Source of the DNA: Berberis thunbergii
Taxonomy: Eukaryota; Streptophyta; Magnoliopsida; Ranunculales; Berberidaceae
NCBI GenBank assembly: GCA_003290165.1
Contig: QNQO01000535.1
Coordinates: 124,001 to 188,000, forward strand
Reading direction: 5' to 3'
DNA length: 64,000 nt
Notes under the pieces: generated by a model
Database searches by the model: none
Told to the model about the DNA's origin: nothing
Seen by the model: the letters and a program-made list of their open reading frames with translations, nothing else
Part shown: positions 42,869 through 55,300 of the stretch, one piece after another
Position numbering within the stretch: the first letter of the stretch is position 1
How the letters are laid out: each line of letters begins with the position of its first letter
Translations under genes and position numbers: made by a program

Positions 42869-43292
42869 CCACAACTGACCTATTGTTTTCTTCTAACAAC
42901 CGATGTAGAAACGATCATGGGTACATAAATATAAAAGGAACACTCAATGCTTGGGATACACAGCTTTTTTAAACAGTTTTTTTCTTTATTTTTTCCATTA
43001 TCTGAAAATAAAGAAATACATACTTCTTGTCTTATATAATAATCTGCACAACACTCATTCATGTTTATCAATCAGAATGGTTTGATTGAAATTGGACAAG
43101 GGCACCATTTGAGTTTTACGAATCAGAAAATGCAGGAACTGACTGGAATACTTTAGAAACCAATTCCAACTATTACTTGCTTCGGAACCCTCTTTTTATC
43201 TCAGCAAAATTTGGCATCAGCCTCTTGACAGGTGATCTTCCTGATAATGGCGTGTTGCAAGTCTTTTTTTTAAACCCTGTAAAGCTCTCTAC
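42869..43292 (-). other. Presumed 3' untranslated/downstream region of the CPP1-like gene
   Basis: A stretch with no transposon ends between the stop codon at 43293 and the hAT at 42860. It should hold the polyadenylation site; TTATTT/AATAAA-like words near 43005-43015 are candidates. Confidence 0.4.
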
Positions 43293-43355
43293 TCATCTAT
43301 AAAAAGAAGCCATGATATAAAGCATCACTGCAGTTGACACAGTAACAATCAATTC
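43293..43355 (-). CDS. CPP1-like exon 10 (last membrane segment, stop)
   Basis: This exon has 20 codons plus TGA: ELIVTVSTAVMLYIMASFYR. The final hydrophobic helix and SFYR end match the family C-terminus (usually SYYR). It lies 2.8 kb from exon 9, beyond a pair of LTR-like repeats, and was found by searching for the family ending. Confidence 0.95.
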   Translation of the reverse strand, partial: ELIVTVSTAVMLYIMASFYR

Positions 43356-46300
43356 CTGCACGTGAACTTCTCGTTAGGCTGGGAGCAAACAAATTAGGAG
43401 ACAAAAACTGTGCTGGATGCATCACTAGTATAGTCACAACTGCACATAAATATTGTACAATAACAGTATTATGTTTAAATGCACAATAATACCACCTGCT
43501 TATATGATATTTTCCCAAGATTCACCTTGCACGTTCAAATTCTGATATTTCAACGGGTAGTGATGCTTGCACATAGAAAACAATGATGAATACCATGGAC
43601 CGATGTTACACAACCCAGTGAGTAACTATTTCTCAATTAAGGTAAGTTTGATTGATCAAGCTAGAGTCCTTTTCCATGCTATGACCTATGTGCACAAAAT
43701 CTTGGTAAATCTCATGATTAATTTTTTTTTTTTAAATATCCGATTTAAAATTCCCAGCAAGATTCTCACCGTATTCCTGGTTGGTAAAGGCAAATACCTT
43801 GAATATCTTGCTGGTCCAACTGGAATCATTTCATTCTAGTGATTTTCAGTACAGAATCTTACTTGATTGACCCCAAAAGTTTGTCTTTTGATAGAATAAA
43901 ACTTGTGGAATAATGAAAATTGAAACATAATGCAAGAAATCGAATAAAATAAATTGAATGACAAAGTAAATCAATGATAAATAAAATGAAATAAACTTAT
44001 TTTCATCAATCAACTGATTACAATGAACTACTTACGATTTTATTTATAAAAAAGCAAACACTAAACCCAATAGGATACAATATCCTAATTGGACTGTTAC
44101 TAAATAGGTCTCATTACAATATAATTAAGAAATATTATTCTTAAAGAAACTTAATTACATCAACCACGCCGGGTTGAGGAAACTCATCCTCGATCTTAAA
44201 GTTGAAGATGTTGATAAACACAAACAACCGATCACTAAACATAAGGCGTAGTGCACTCGGAGTAGTCTACCCTAAAACTTGTCACGATACATACTAGCTA
44301 AAAATCAAGGAACCAACTAAAAAAGAAACCTAGGTGACTCAAAGAATCGGAAGCTACAAGAAACTTGAGACGCATGTGCATAAGCTCGTGTCACAAAAAT
44401 GTCCCAATATGAATCAATATAATCATCATCACTGACTGTGTCTGCCACTGTAGGAACATCCTCTGGTTGCTCAAAATGGGAGAGAAGTACAAGTAAAATT
44501 ATTCACAAATCGAAAATTGGTGCATGTGACAATGCCCTAAACTTCCTCAAAAAGTTGGATGGACTCTGAGAAATAATAAGGCATGTCCTACTCTTCGCGC
44601 ATCCGAGAAAGGTCATCTGCATCGAATAGTGCCTGAAGCTCTCGAATTTTGTCGATAGTTATCTTGCACAGTTCTCGGTACATTTCTACAATTTAGCTCC
44701 AAGACGTATTCGAATATGTCACAACATGCATCACAGTGAATGTGGTGGAGGGGAGTACATCACTAGCAGTTGGGGGTAGGGGTGGCGGTGTAAGGTAAAT
44801 TGGTTCAGGTGATAGTGATTTTATGGCATGGGTCACTGGAAAAGGGAGTTGTATAGGAGAAACAGGTTCAAGATAAGTGTAAGAGGGGACAGGTGGTTCA
44901 CACTGAAAAATGATAAATTTGGGGGATAATCACTATAAGACACCCTGGGATATTGAGCTATAATTGGACTAGGGCTATATTGGTATTGGTATGAGGACGT
45001 GAAATAGGATAGGCATGAGTAGGAATAATAGGGGTATGGATACGGGTCATAATATAAGTCACTCATTTTTTTTTTCTCACAAGGTGGGTGTTCTCATAGG
45101 AACTGGGGTGTGAATAGCGTCTAGTACCAGGGACTAACTAAAAATTTCAAATCAGGGACTTGTGATAAAAATACGAGCAGGGACTTGGATTTTAAAAAAA
45201 TAATGGTTTTTTCCTCGATCTGAAATAGATTGGGGAAAGGGGTTGGTGCGACGTGTGCTACGATGGCGACAGCTAGGCTTGCGGTGATGGCAGCAATCGA
45301 CTCGGTCAAAGGAGGGCCTTGCGATGGACTGAGTCGGAGGGCTGCTACGGATTGAGGCTATGGAAGTGGGGTGAGCCGCGGCTGGTGGGTTTGGACGATA
45401 ATGTACGGGTGAATCTTGATTTTTTTTTTCAACTTCTATTTCAGGCTTCTTCTAACAACAATGATGTTACTTCACTTCTTCATTCTTCAATCTCCTCTTC
45501 CTTCGAACTTTTTTTTTTCAAATCGAACAAACTAGAATCGTTCGGCTCATACTAATGGATAGAATAAAACACTAAAATAAATTAAATGACAGTAAATCAA
45601 CGATAAATAAACGAAACGAAAAATAAATGAAATAAACTTCTTTCATCAATCAATTGATTACAGTGAACTGCCTACACTCCTAGTTATAAAAAGCAAACCC
45701 TAAACCTAATAGGAAACAATAACCTAATTGGACTGTTACTAAATAGGTCCTATTACAATATAACTAAGAAATACTATTCCTAAATACATCACTTTTAATT
45801 TTTTTTCCTCGGTAAAACACAAAAGATTGCATTAAAATTAAATAGCAAGAAAGTACAAATGTGAGCAAGATCCGAGAAGCTCAACAAAAAACAAATGAGA
45901 CACCAGAAAAATAAGACACTCTGCAAAACATCCCTTCCTGCCCACTTACAATCCAGTATCTTTTGGTTTGGATTATCAGGAAGATGTACACCTTAGCAAA
46001 GATCCATAAATAGAGAATATGAACTACCCAGTGTGTTTGTTCTCACATGAGTGTCGGATATGAACATGCAACTTGACGGGAAACGTGCATAGATAAATCT
46101 AAAATTGGGTAAGAATAACATATTAACAGATAAGTGTTAATACCTGATTATTGAAGAGGACAACAGGTATCGCCATGCCGAAAAACTCGATCAAATTAAG
46201 AATAGCAGTGAAACCCTGTAATATCATAGGAAAAATCAATTAAGCAATTCACATAAGGGTTTTTAGAAGAAAACAAATCGATGAGTAGCAAAATTTTAGT

Positions 46301-49300
46301 CATATCAAAATAGAAAAAAAAAAAAATGTTTAATGGAGAGGCCACAATGATACAAATGGAAAGAGTAGTTCTTGCTGACTAGGAAAACAAAAAAAAAGGA
46401 TTAAACTATCTTTAGCTGCATATAAAGGGCATGGGGATTTAGTATCCTTATATGTGTGTGTTATCATATGGCAGCTTGGCTCAGTGTATACATGAACTAA
46501 TCATTGTTTTGATCTATACAATTCCAAGTTAAAGATTCATGAATCTGTTACTAACGAGGTTCGGCCTTTTTGAAATCATGCATGCATTAGGAAAAGATGC
46601 AGAGCAGTACAAGAAACATGAGCATCAACTGAACCATGTCACGATATATTCTAGCCTAAGAAAGAAGCACCTCATGCCTCTGAGAGTGTGAACAGTCAGA
46701 TATTTGTGCAGCAGATATTTGGCTTTATGAAAAAGAGATAATAAAAAGACCCGTACCAGGGATGCAGCAGCTATACAGCCAAAAACTAGCGAGAGGGAGC
46801 GAAGTAAGCGTTTTCCCATCCGCATTGCCCGGCCATCATCCTCACCTTCCTCCTGAAGGCCAATAAGTATATTTAAATAAGCTGAAATGAAAATGCACAC
46901 AGATTCCAGGGACAGGAAAGACCATTTGACTTCGCAACCGAAAAGGAGAATAACTACAACTGAGGAGCACCAAACTCACTGTAAATGTGGGAGAGACTGA
47001 TGGTTCAGAGGCCTTCAACTTCTCAAATATTCTGTACACAAATACAAACGCTAAAAACTGCAAAGGCTTCCATTCAGCAGTTCGTTGGATAATAATCCAA
47101 ACTGTCTGCAAAAGGATAAGAAAACAATGCTAGATCAATTTGCTATCACAAGAAAAAGGAAAGTACAGTCTTGTATGTATCAACCTGATAAGATAGCTAT
47201 GTGGAAGTGATAATCACAACATTCATAACTAAGGGTTCAACAGAAAAACACTACTGCAATTAGAATAACTAACTACATAATTTAATCAATTCAACCTAAA
47301 ACTGCACATTACAGTGGCATAAACTCCTATTTTTAAAACTAGATAACCTGCGAAGGAAAAAAAAAAAAAAAAACAAGTCCTACTTCAAAAAGAAACCCTA
47401 ATCCTAGTTGCATACAAGGAAAACAAAATATCCTTAACAAAAGTAAAGGTATTATATCAGTTATGACAAAAGGAAGGCACTCTATCAGATCAGATCCATG
47501 GGTGAAGATTTCTTAACCCAAACTGGCAGCTGTAGCACTGACGGTGGTAGTCGAAATGCTAGGTGCAAGGGAGGACATCCACATGGCGGTGCAACAGTTG
47601 TAGAGATCCACATCCCTGCCAAGGAATGTTGCAATCTCAAAATCAAGTAGTATCTTCAACCCTTTTATCTCAAAAGGACTCAATACAATTAAGGAGTAAT
47701 CAACCTCATGACCAGTTGTTCATATGGGCTTGTCCCGATCCAGTGAAACGAGACTGGAACAGCGGGACAACAAATTTTTATGAGCAAACCCGATTGATCC
47801 CGGACCGATTTGAACCGGATGGTCTGGAACGAAACCATGCCATCCCAGTTCAAAAAAAACTCCCCAAGCCCAAGGCCAAACAAAAACTCACCCCCTTTCT
47901 CTTCTCTATCCACCCATCAGCCCTCCACCCGTCACCCCTTTCTTTTTTGAACCATTCACCCACTGCTTCATCTTCTTTCTCACACCAAAGGAGTCAAAGG
48001 GGATCCCATCTATTAACTCAAAATTGGTAACAATCGCCCCTTGCCAAGAATCATGGAGGGACGAAGACAAGTTTTGGAGGCGTGGGGGAGATCCCTGTTG
48101 TACTATGCATAATGGTGAACTTGTCGACATCGATGACGTGAGAGATTCCCGAGTTGTTAGCTGAATCCATGATCAGAGGCTCTGGCCATGCTTCTTGAGC
48201 CCTAGAAAGTTAGTCCCTTGGAATAGCGGTTGGCTCGAGGCAGCGGTGGCCGGTGGGAAAAAGTAAGTCCCTTGGAATGGTCTGCTTCCTTCTTGTTCGA
48301 CTTCAAATTGCATTTTATGGATTTAAATTTAAAGGGCCTCATTCAGTGAAGCAATGCAACAATTACAACTTTGGCTACTTGGGGTTGATTGGTTGTGATA
48401 ATAGTAATCAAACTTTGATCTTCAAAAGGTAAAGTTAACTGTAGAAGAAAATAAAAAAAATGGTGACTTGGTGAGTTTGAAAACTTGACAATGAAGTAAA
48501 AGAGTATCTAAGGCGATCTTTTGCTTAATAAGTTGCAATTAAAATGGATTTAGTGTTAAGTTAAACGATAATATGACGAAAGTGCCCCTGAAAATGATAA
48601 TGAGTTAGGCAGAGCTTGACGTGACTTAGGAGGTAACAAGGCAATATGGGTTCTTTTTTTCCTTTTCTTCTGAAGCTACAGTGATGCCCACAAGGCATTG
48701 GATGAACATGGTGTGGACACGTGTTGCTCTCTGCGCAATCCGAAATACTCTATCTAGGGTTTGGTAACTTTGTATTAGCGCCTTGACGACATTTCCCGTC
48801 TTGCTATCCTCATCTTAATTTGACTCTGCACGTGTAACACATGCCATCTTTCCTCTGCATTGTTGTCATCCACAAAGTTGTTTTTTTTTCTTAAACATAT
48901 ATACTATACTAATTATATAGTCTAGGGTGGGCAAAAACCGATTTAAATTCGGTTAACCGACTGAACCGGTTTTCAAATTCGATTCGGTAACCGAACCGAA
49001 ATATGAGTAAAAAGAAAATAATTTAAACCGAATCGAACCGATTATAAACGGTTCAAAATCGGTTTACGGTTTTGAACCGACCGATTTATAACCGAATCGA
49101 TCGATTAATTAGATATATATAAATAACTAAATAACAGGTAGGTGTCAATACCTGATTAGTGCAACAAATGCACTGCAGTACAACCTGTTGCACTGAATCA
49201 CCCCATTCTCTCAAAGTTTTCAATTTTGGACTAACAATTGGGTCTGTAAAAAAACTGGGCCTATAAAAAAATTTGACATATTTTAATGAAAATCTTTTAA

Positions 49301-52300
49301 ATGCTTGAGCCTGAAATTTCGGTCCAACCGAACCGAACCGATCCGAAATTTGGTTCAACCGAATTCATCGGTTTACAAATACAAAATTTGGTTTCGGTTT
49401 GGGTTTTTGGCAAACCGAATGAAATCGATTCAAAATCGGTTTGGGGCTCAAAACCGAACCGACATTGCCCACTCCTAATATAGTCAATATCGGGTGAAGG
49501 TGTAATAATGAAAATATGTTACTCCTTGCTAGGTTGTTTTCTCTTTTCTCCATAGTGCATTGTAGACTGTTTTCTATACAACTATATTTGATGAGTGCAA
49601 TTTCAAGTTTTGTTATGGTGTTTCTATCATAATTCAAAAAGAGAGTGGTCATATCAATGCATCGCTCTTCCTTTTTGTTGTCGACCATGCCTCCTCCCAT
49701 CTAAATTTAGAAGTTGATTGTTCAGGGGAAGATGCAGGCCGATGGAGACAAGAAGATCAGAAGAAAAAGGGAGGAAAAGAGTACTAGGGATTGGGCTTTA
49801 GTACCGGTACGAACTGGAACGGTCCGAGAAGAAATTGGGAAGAACCGGTTTCGAACCGGTTCGGGATAGAAACCAAGTATAAATTAGGAAGAATTGATTG
49901 TTTCCGGTTGACGCGGGCCGGGACCATACGATCTGGGATGAACCGGGTCGAGACCAGGATTGTTGCCCACCCCTGCCTTGGATAGTTGCCTAAGCATGTC
50001 GGACACCACCAAGCACAACCATTGCACCTACATGGGCTAGGCGCCTTTCCAATACACCACCATCCTTCCATGAGAGTAGGGGTGTCACATGATTTCGATA
50101 TAAAAGATTGGGAACCCTATGAATAGATCACAATTGGAATAAATGGAAGTGGCCACAAATATTTGTAGTACATAAAATATTCATTTATGATCAAGCAAAA
50201 TAAGTTTTAGTTAAGATATGAAAGAATTAGACGACAACAGTGATGGAAAGCTCCACTATGCCCCAAGAAGAAAAAGCATAAAAGATTACAAAATGATTGC
50301 CCTCATACTAAAAATAAAGTCAGCAAATTTGTGATTGGCGGATACTTTCTCTTCCCAGAAGGCCAGAACCATAAGAACGATTTAGTTGGGAGCAGGTGGT
50401 GCTCCAATGACTTAGATTGCTCTTTGAAGTGTGTTGATTCCTCTCCTTCCACAGACCCAAACGATAGTATGCGAGATGCACTTTCCAATAGAACTGTACA
50501 TACCTCCATTCCAATCAGAAAAGCTACCCTGAATTAGTTTTTGCACTTAAACCTATGTTAGTTTCTCACGTTGCACCTAAAACGTCGCTAGTAGAGCGTT
50601 GTGATTTATGAAATAATCGCTTGAATAATCTCTAACCAAATCAGTAAGAATTGGCAATTTATCGTCGAGTTAACGGTTAATTGCTTTCTAAACTCACTGA
50701 TTAATCGGTTTATGACAATATGTTATAAAAAACGAGAAATATTAATGATATTTAAAAAAATCCCCTAACTCATGTATCATAGGACAATTCCAAGAGTGTC
50801 TGAAAAGGCTAGAGAGAGAAAAATCAAAGAGAATAAATAAAAATTATCTAAGAGAAAAGAGAAAATATCAAATAAAATGTCCAAAACTTAGAATATGAAA
50901 AGCTGCAACTTTATAAGACATTGTTTTTATTTTTTATAATTTTTCTTAAATTGTGGCATGGATGTTACTACTTCAATATTCATTAATTTTCAATTGTTTT
51001 CTCTTTTAATAATCATTATTACTTAGAAGGATAGAGAAAATATGTTTATAAAATACATGCCGAATAGTTCAGATTAATCTTGATTAACCCTGATTAATCT
51101 CATAATACCCCTAAACCAATTAGGTCCGATTAATGATTTCATTGCATAGCCTGAAACTCCCCTAAGAACACAATTCAAATGCTCTTGCCAAGAAAGCATC
51201 ACTAACAGGTGGTCACTAGACTCATCAAAGTGGTTACACAGGTCACAAATGCTCCCAAAGTGCATGCCTCTCCTGGTTAGCATTTTCCCTTGGCAGTTAA
51301 CCCACAAGAAGAAACACATCTGAGCAGGCATATGAGAAATCCTAACTCTTTTGGTGCTAGCCCACATTTGGCTGTTCAAAACCAAAGGTACCTTCTACGG
51401 AATTGATAGAAGGTTCAGGCGGAGAAAGGGTCAATTGTACTGTGCCACACCCACAAGTCCTCCGCCCCCTCTCTGCGATGTAGGCTTGAAGGATCTATAA
51501 ACAGTTGAGCAACTAGTCTGATTTCCCAGTCATTTAAACTTCATTTGTGACTAACATAACTCCATGAAAATCTCACACTTCACTCTACAAGACAATATAA
51601 GCATATTACCACATAACTATTTAGTGTAAAAGATGAATGGAAAAGAGTTGAGGGAAAGAGAAGTTGACAAAGATGCTTGCAACTCACACCTAAAATGTTA
51701 AGTGAAAGTGATTGATAATAGCATCATTAAGCATGCTGCATGTGGCATCCCATAGGTAATTATGAGTCATGGCAGTGGAAGCAGGTGATTACATGTGAAC
51801 TTCTCATTTTAGATAGGGGTTTTTTAGTGTTCTGTTTTCACTTACTATTGTAAGTCTCATACGTTGTCTATCAAACGGCTTATAGAAAGTGGGTTGAGTT
51901 GAATGCAAAGTTATTTTTGCCTATGTACATGGGCCAAGCTGGTGGTCGAGATGGATGTAGGTTGGATTTCACCTTGGCACCAAAACAATGATACTCGGGT
52001 TCTGGGGAGACATCGCTTTCAGTTGTCAGATCAACAATTTTGGTACCCACAATAACAATGTGGACTTTTTTTGTTTACGGTGATTTATTGATGTTGTTTG
52101 ACAAGGCTTTCCCCAATAAACAAAAAGTGAGAAAGCTTAAGATCTTCCAGACTTTGTATCTCTTTTAGATTTGAGTCGCTATCTAACAAAAATAAATCAA
52201 CAAATAAAAGAAAATTTTTACCTCTGTTTCTAGCTGTGTGTTTTTTAACTTTTCATAGAAAACACCATGCGACGAAGGATGGTAAATGGAAATATGTGGT

Positions 52301-55300
52301 AAAATGCTCCACACTGCACCATTTAAGGGGCATTTTTCTTTCTTTTTGGTAGTCCTTTGAGTTGGCAGTTGTGATCTAATGCTAAATATTTTTCCAATAC
52401 TAGTCTATTTATTATTAGTTATCACAGCAGTTTTATTGGAATAAAATACAGCTCACAATGGCAACTATGAAATATGAATGCATGACAACAATATCAGTTT
52501 CGTACATCCAGCATCAAATCAATAGCCCGTGGACATAAAAACTTGAGCTTGTGGGGTTGTTTATTTGGAATGTTTGGACTGTTTTTTAGTACTGCCTGTA
52601 TCCATGAAGGCTTTGTTGAGGAGTTGGAAAACCCCACCTCGTCTTTCCACCGAAGGAAAGACTTTGTGGAATATGGAGCCTTCTGCTTTTTAGTGTACAG
52701 TGTGGAAAGTGCACAATAAGCTCTTTTTTTTGTGGCAAAATGGTTGACTTCATTTCGTTAGCAGTGCAGGTTCTCATTACTCCTTGGGTTTGCTCATCTT
52801 CCGAGTTTTAAAAGGGTGTTCTTTGACTTACATGTTTATGCATGTAAGGTTGTCCATTTTGTATTGCCAAATCAATTGTCTGGACAGAACAAATATATCT
52901 TTCCAGTCATTTTAATAATGAATTTTCGCACTAGTCATGTTTTGCATTAATAAGAAGTTAAGAACCAAGTTATGCAAAATGGATTAATGAGAAAATGGGT
53001 GCTAACTTACGAAGATCGCAGATAGTGCCATATTGATGCGCATGTCATTCACAATGGATTTAGTGAACCTGCAACCAGATTTCAGCCCAATAATGGAACT
53101 TGTTAAGAGAATTACATCTTACATACTCTTAGCCTGCATTTCTTTTTAAAGCCTAATAAGTCCAGAGCTCAAATGAAACGCAACACTAAAAAGTCAATTT
53201 GAGGCATAATTTGCAACTCCAAAAAGTATCAATATGATGTTGACTTATGAATATAAGCAAGAGAATACCTTGGTCCCCATGGTACAATTGGTTGCTTATC
53301 AGCATATTTTATGTCTTTTGAAACCTGCATTAGCAGCGGCCAAAAGCTATAGTCAGTGAGAGTAGAAACTATTCATGAAGAAAATAAAAACCCAGTCAAT
53401 AAGAACAGAAATCATCCTTGCAGGAAAAAAAAAAAAACAAGAGTAAAGCAGAGTAGCCTAAAAATCAGCAAAGGGTGATTTCTAATAGCATAAAAATTGT
53501 TCCTTCAAAAGAAAAACAAGGAATATATGCAATGCTAGCCGAACAAATTCCTTGTCAAGCCCATCTATCAATCTGACAAAATCCTATGCACTAGTTCTTA
53601 AAGCAAACCATAAAGTAACAAACTATATGGACATACATTAAAATCCATGGATTGCTGAAATCTAGCTACAAACTAGCTACAGCTAATTCAAGATGTCTAT
53701 GGAAATAACAATAAACACAAAAATGATAATTACTTCTTGCGGTTGAGCCATCAATACCAAGCTCTAAAAAGCTCATAAGCACACAACTAGTTTAAATCTC
53801 AAAGTGGGGATCAAGAAGTTTATTTTGACACTAAAGAAAAGGGTAGTCACTAGAAATAAAAGAGTCATCACCTAGGTCAGAGCATTAATGAAGTCATTTT
53901 GACATAGATTCACATAACACCTACATGAAATGACAGAGAAAAGCTAGAGAACAAGCTATAAGCTTTCAAAGAATTGCATTTTTAGATGGCCAGAAAGGCA
54001 TAAGATATTGAACCAATAATTAACCGATAATGTAAGTAATATAATCTCTATCAGTGAAAATAGAATAAACTAACGCATCCACAATCCTAATATCAAAGAA
54101 TTGTCTAACAGAAACTACAAATATACTAACCCACAAATTAACAGCTTGATTTGTAAATTTTTAATTCATACCATAACCTAAATTGTGAGTCAAAGCAGAT
54201 ACTAGCTATCCAACATGACATACTCATCCAAAGCTTCAAGTTAATTATTTGTCAATCTGCTCAATCCCAATATCATCACTACCATATTGCAGCGAAGTAG
54301 TAAAGATATCATCCCCTCGCACACTTCAGTAATTAAAAAATCAGAAATAAAGTAAGACACGGAAAGAGGAGTTCCACCTTGAAAGAACCAAACGCCAGTC
54401 CCTTCTTCCGATTTGTTAGTTGTGACATCATAATTTTATCATATGCCCTTTCCAACTGTAAGAGAATTGCATAGTAAAAGCTCTTAGACTACACATTAAT
54501 TATTAAAAAAGACACACAATAACCTCATTTTGTATAACTACATCTTGGACCAAAATATCATATTCAAGAGATACACCCACAGTAACCTACTTGACTTGCA
54601 GTTACTTCATCACCTCTTCTCTCAGCTTCCTTGAGCTTCCTTGTATATGCAGACTTAATCATATCAAATCCCGCTATTGAATTGACACCGAGAACCTTGA
54701 AAGTACAATTAATTAATCAACGTGCATGGAAGAAAAAATTACTTTGCTACATATCAAAGTTGGCAAACTGAGTATTCTATATAGCCTAAGGGCTTGGCAA
54801 ATCAACGGCTATAATTCTCATAAACAGTCGGTTCAAAGAAAAAATCGTAGGCGTAACTCTCTCCACCATCCCCAATTTAAAAATAAATCAAACAGACATA
54901 ATAACAAACCCCTGTGATAAAGCATATTGTTGCTTTGTGAAAGAAAAACAGTGATATTACTGTATAAGGCAATAGCAAAGGACTGTTAGAAATGCCACAT
55001 ATTTTCAAATGATATTATGTAAAAATACCTCATAGGGGTTTATGTCACTATCTGGGGCAGAACTTCCAGCAGAAGATGCAGCACTACAAACCAACCTAAA
55101 GTACGGCTGATGTCTTGAATGAAGCCTGTAGGATGTGCTAGATGTGAATCACTTCAAATACAACTTAGATCAAGACACAAAAAAAATCGACATAAACTGA
55201 CCTATCATGCACTTCAGTAGAAAAGTGTGTCAATATTATACAAGGTACTTGAATCGTAAATTACTATGCAAAATGGAAAAGGGACCCTACTGATCGTAAC

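Noticed and set aside
44833..45066. Tyr/Pro-rich frame resembling a cell-wall protein
   Set aside because: Low complexity, no signal peptide, and placed between LTR-like repeats in an intron.
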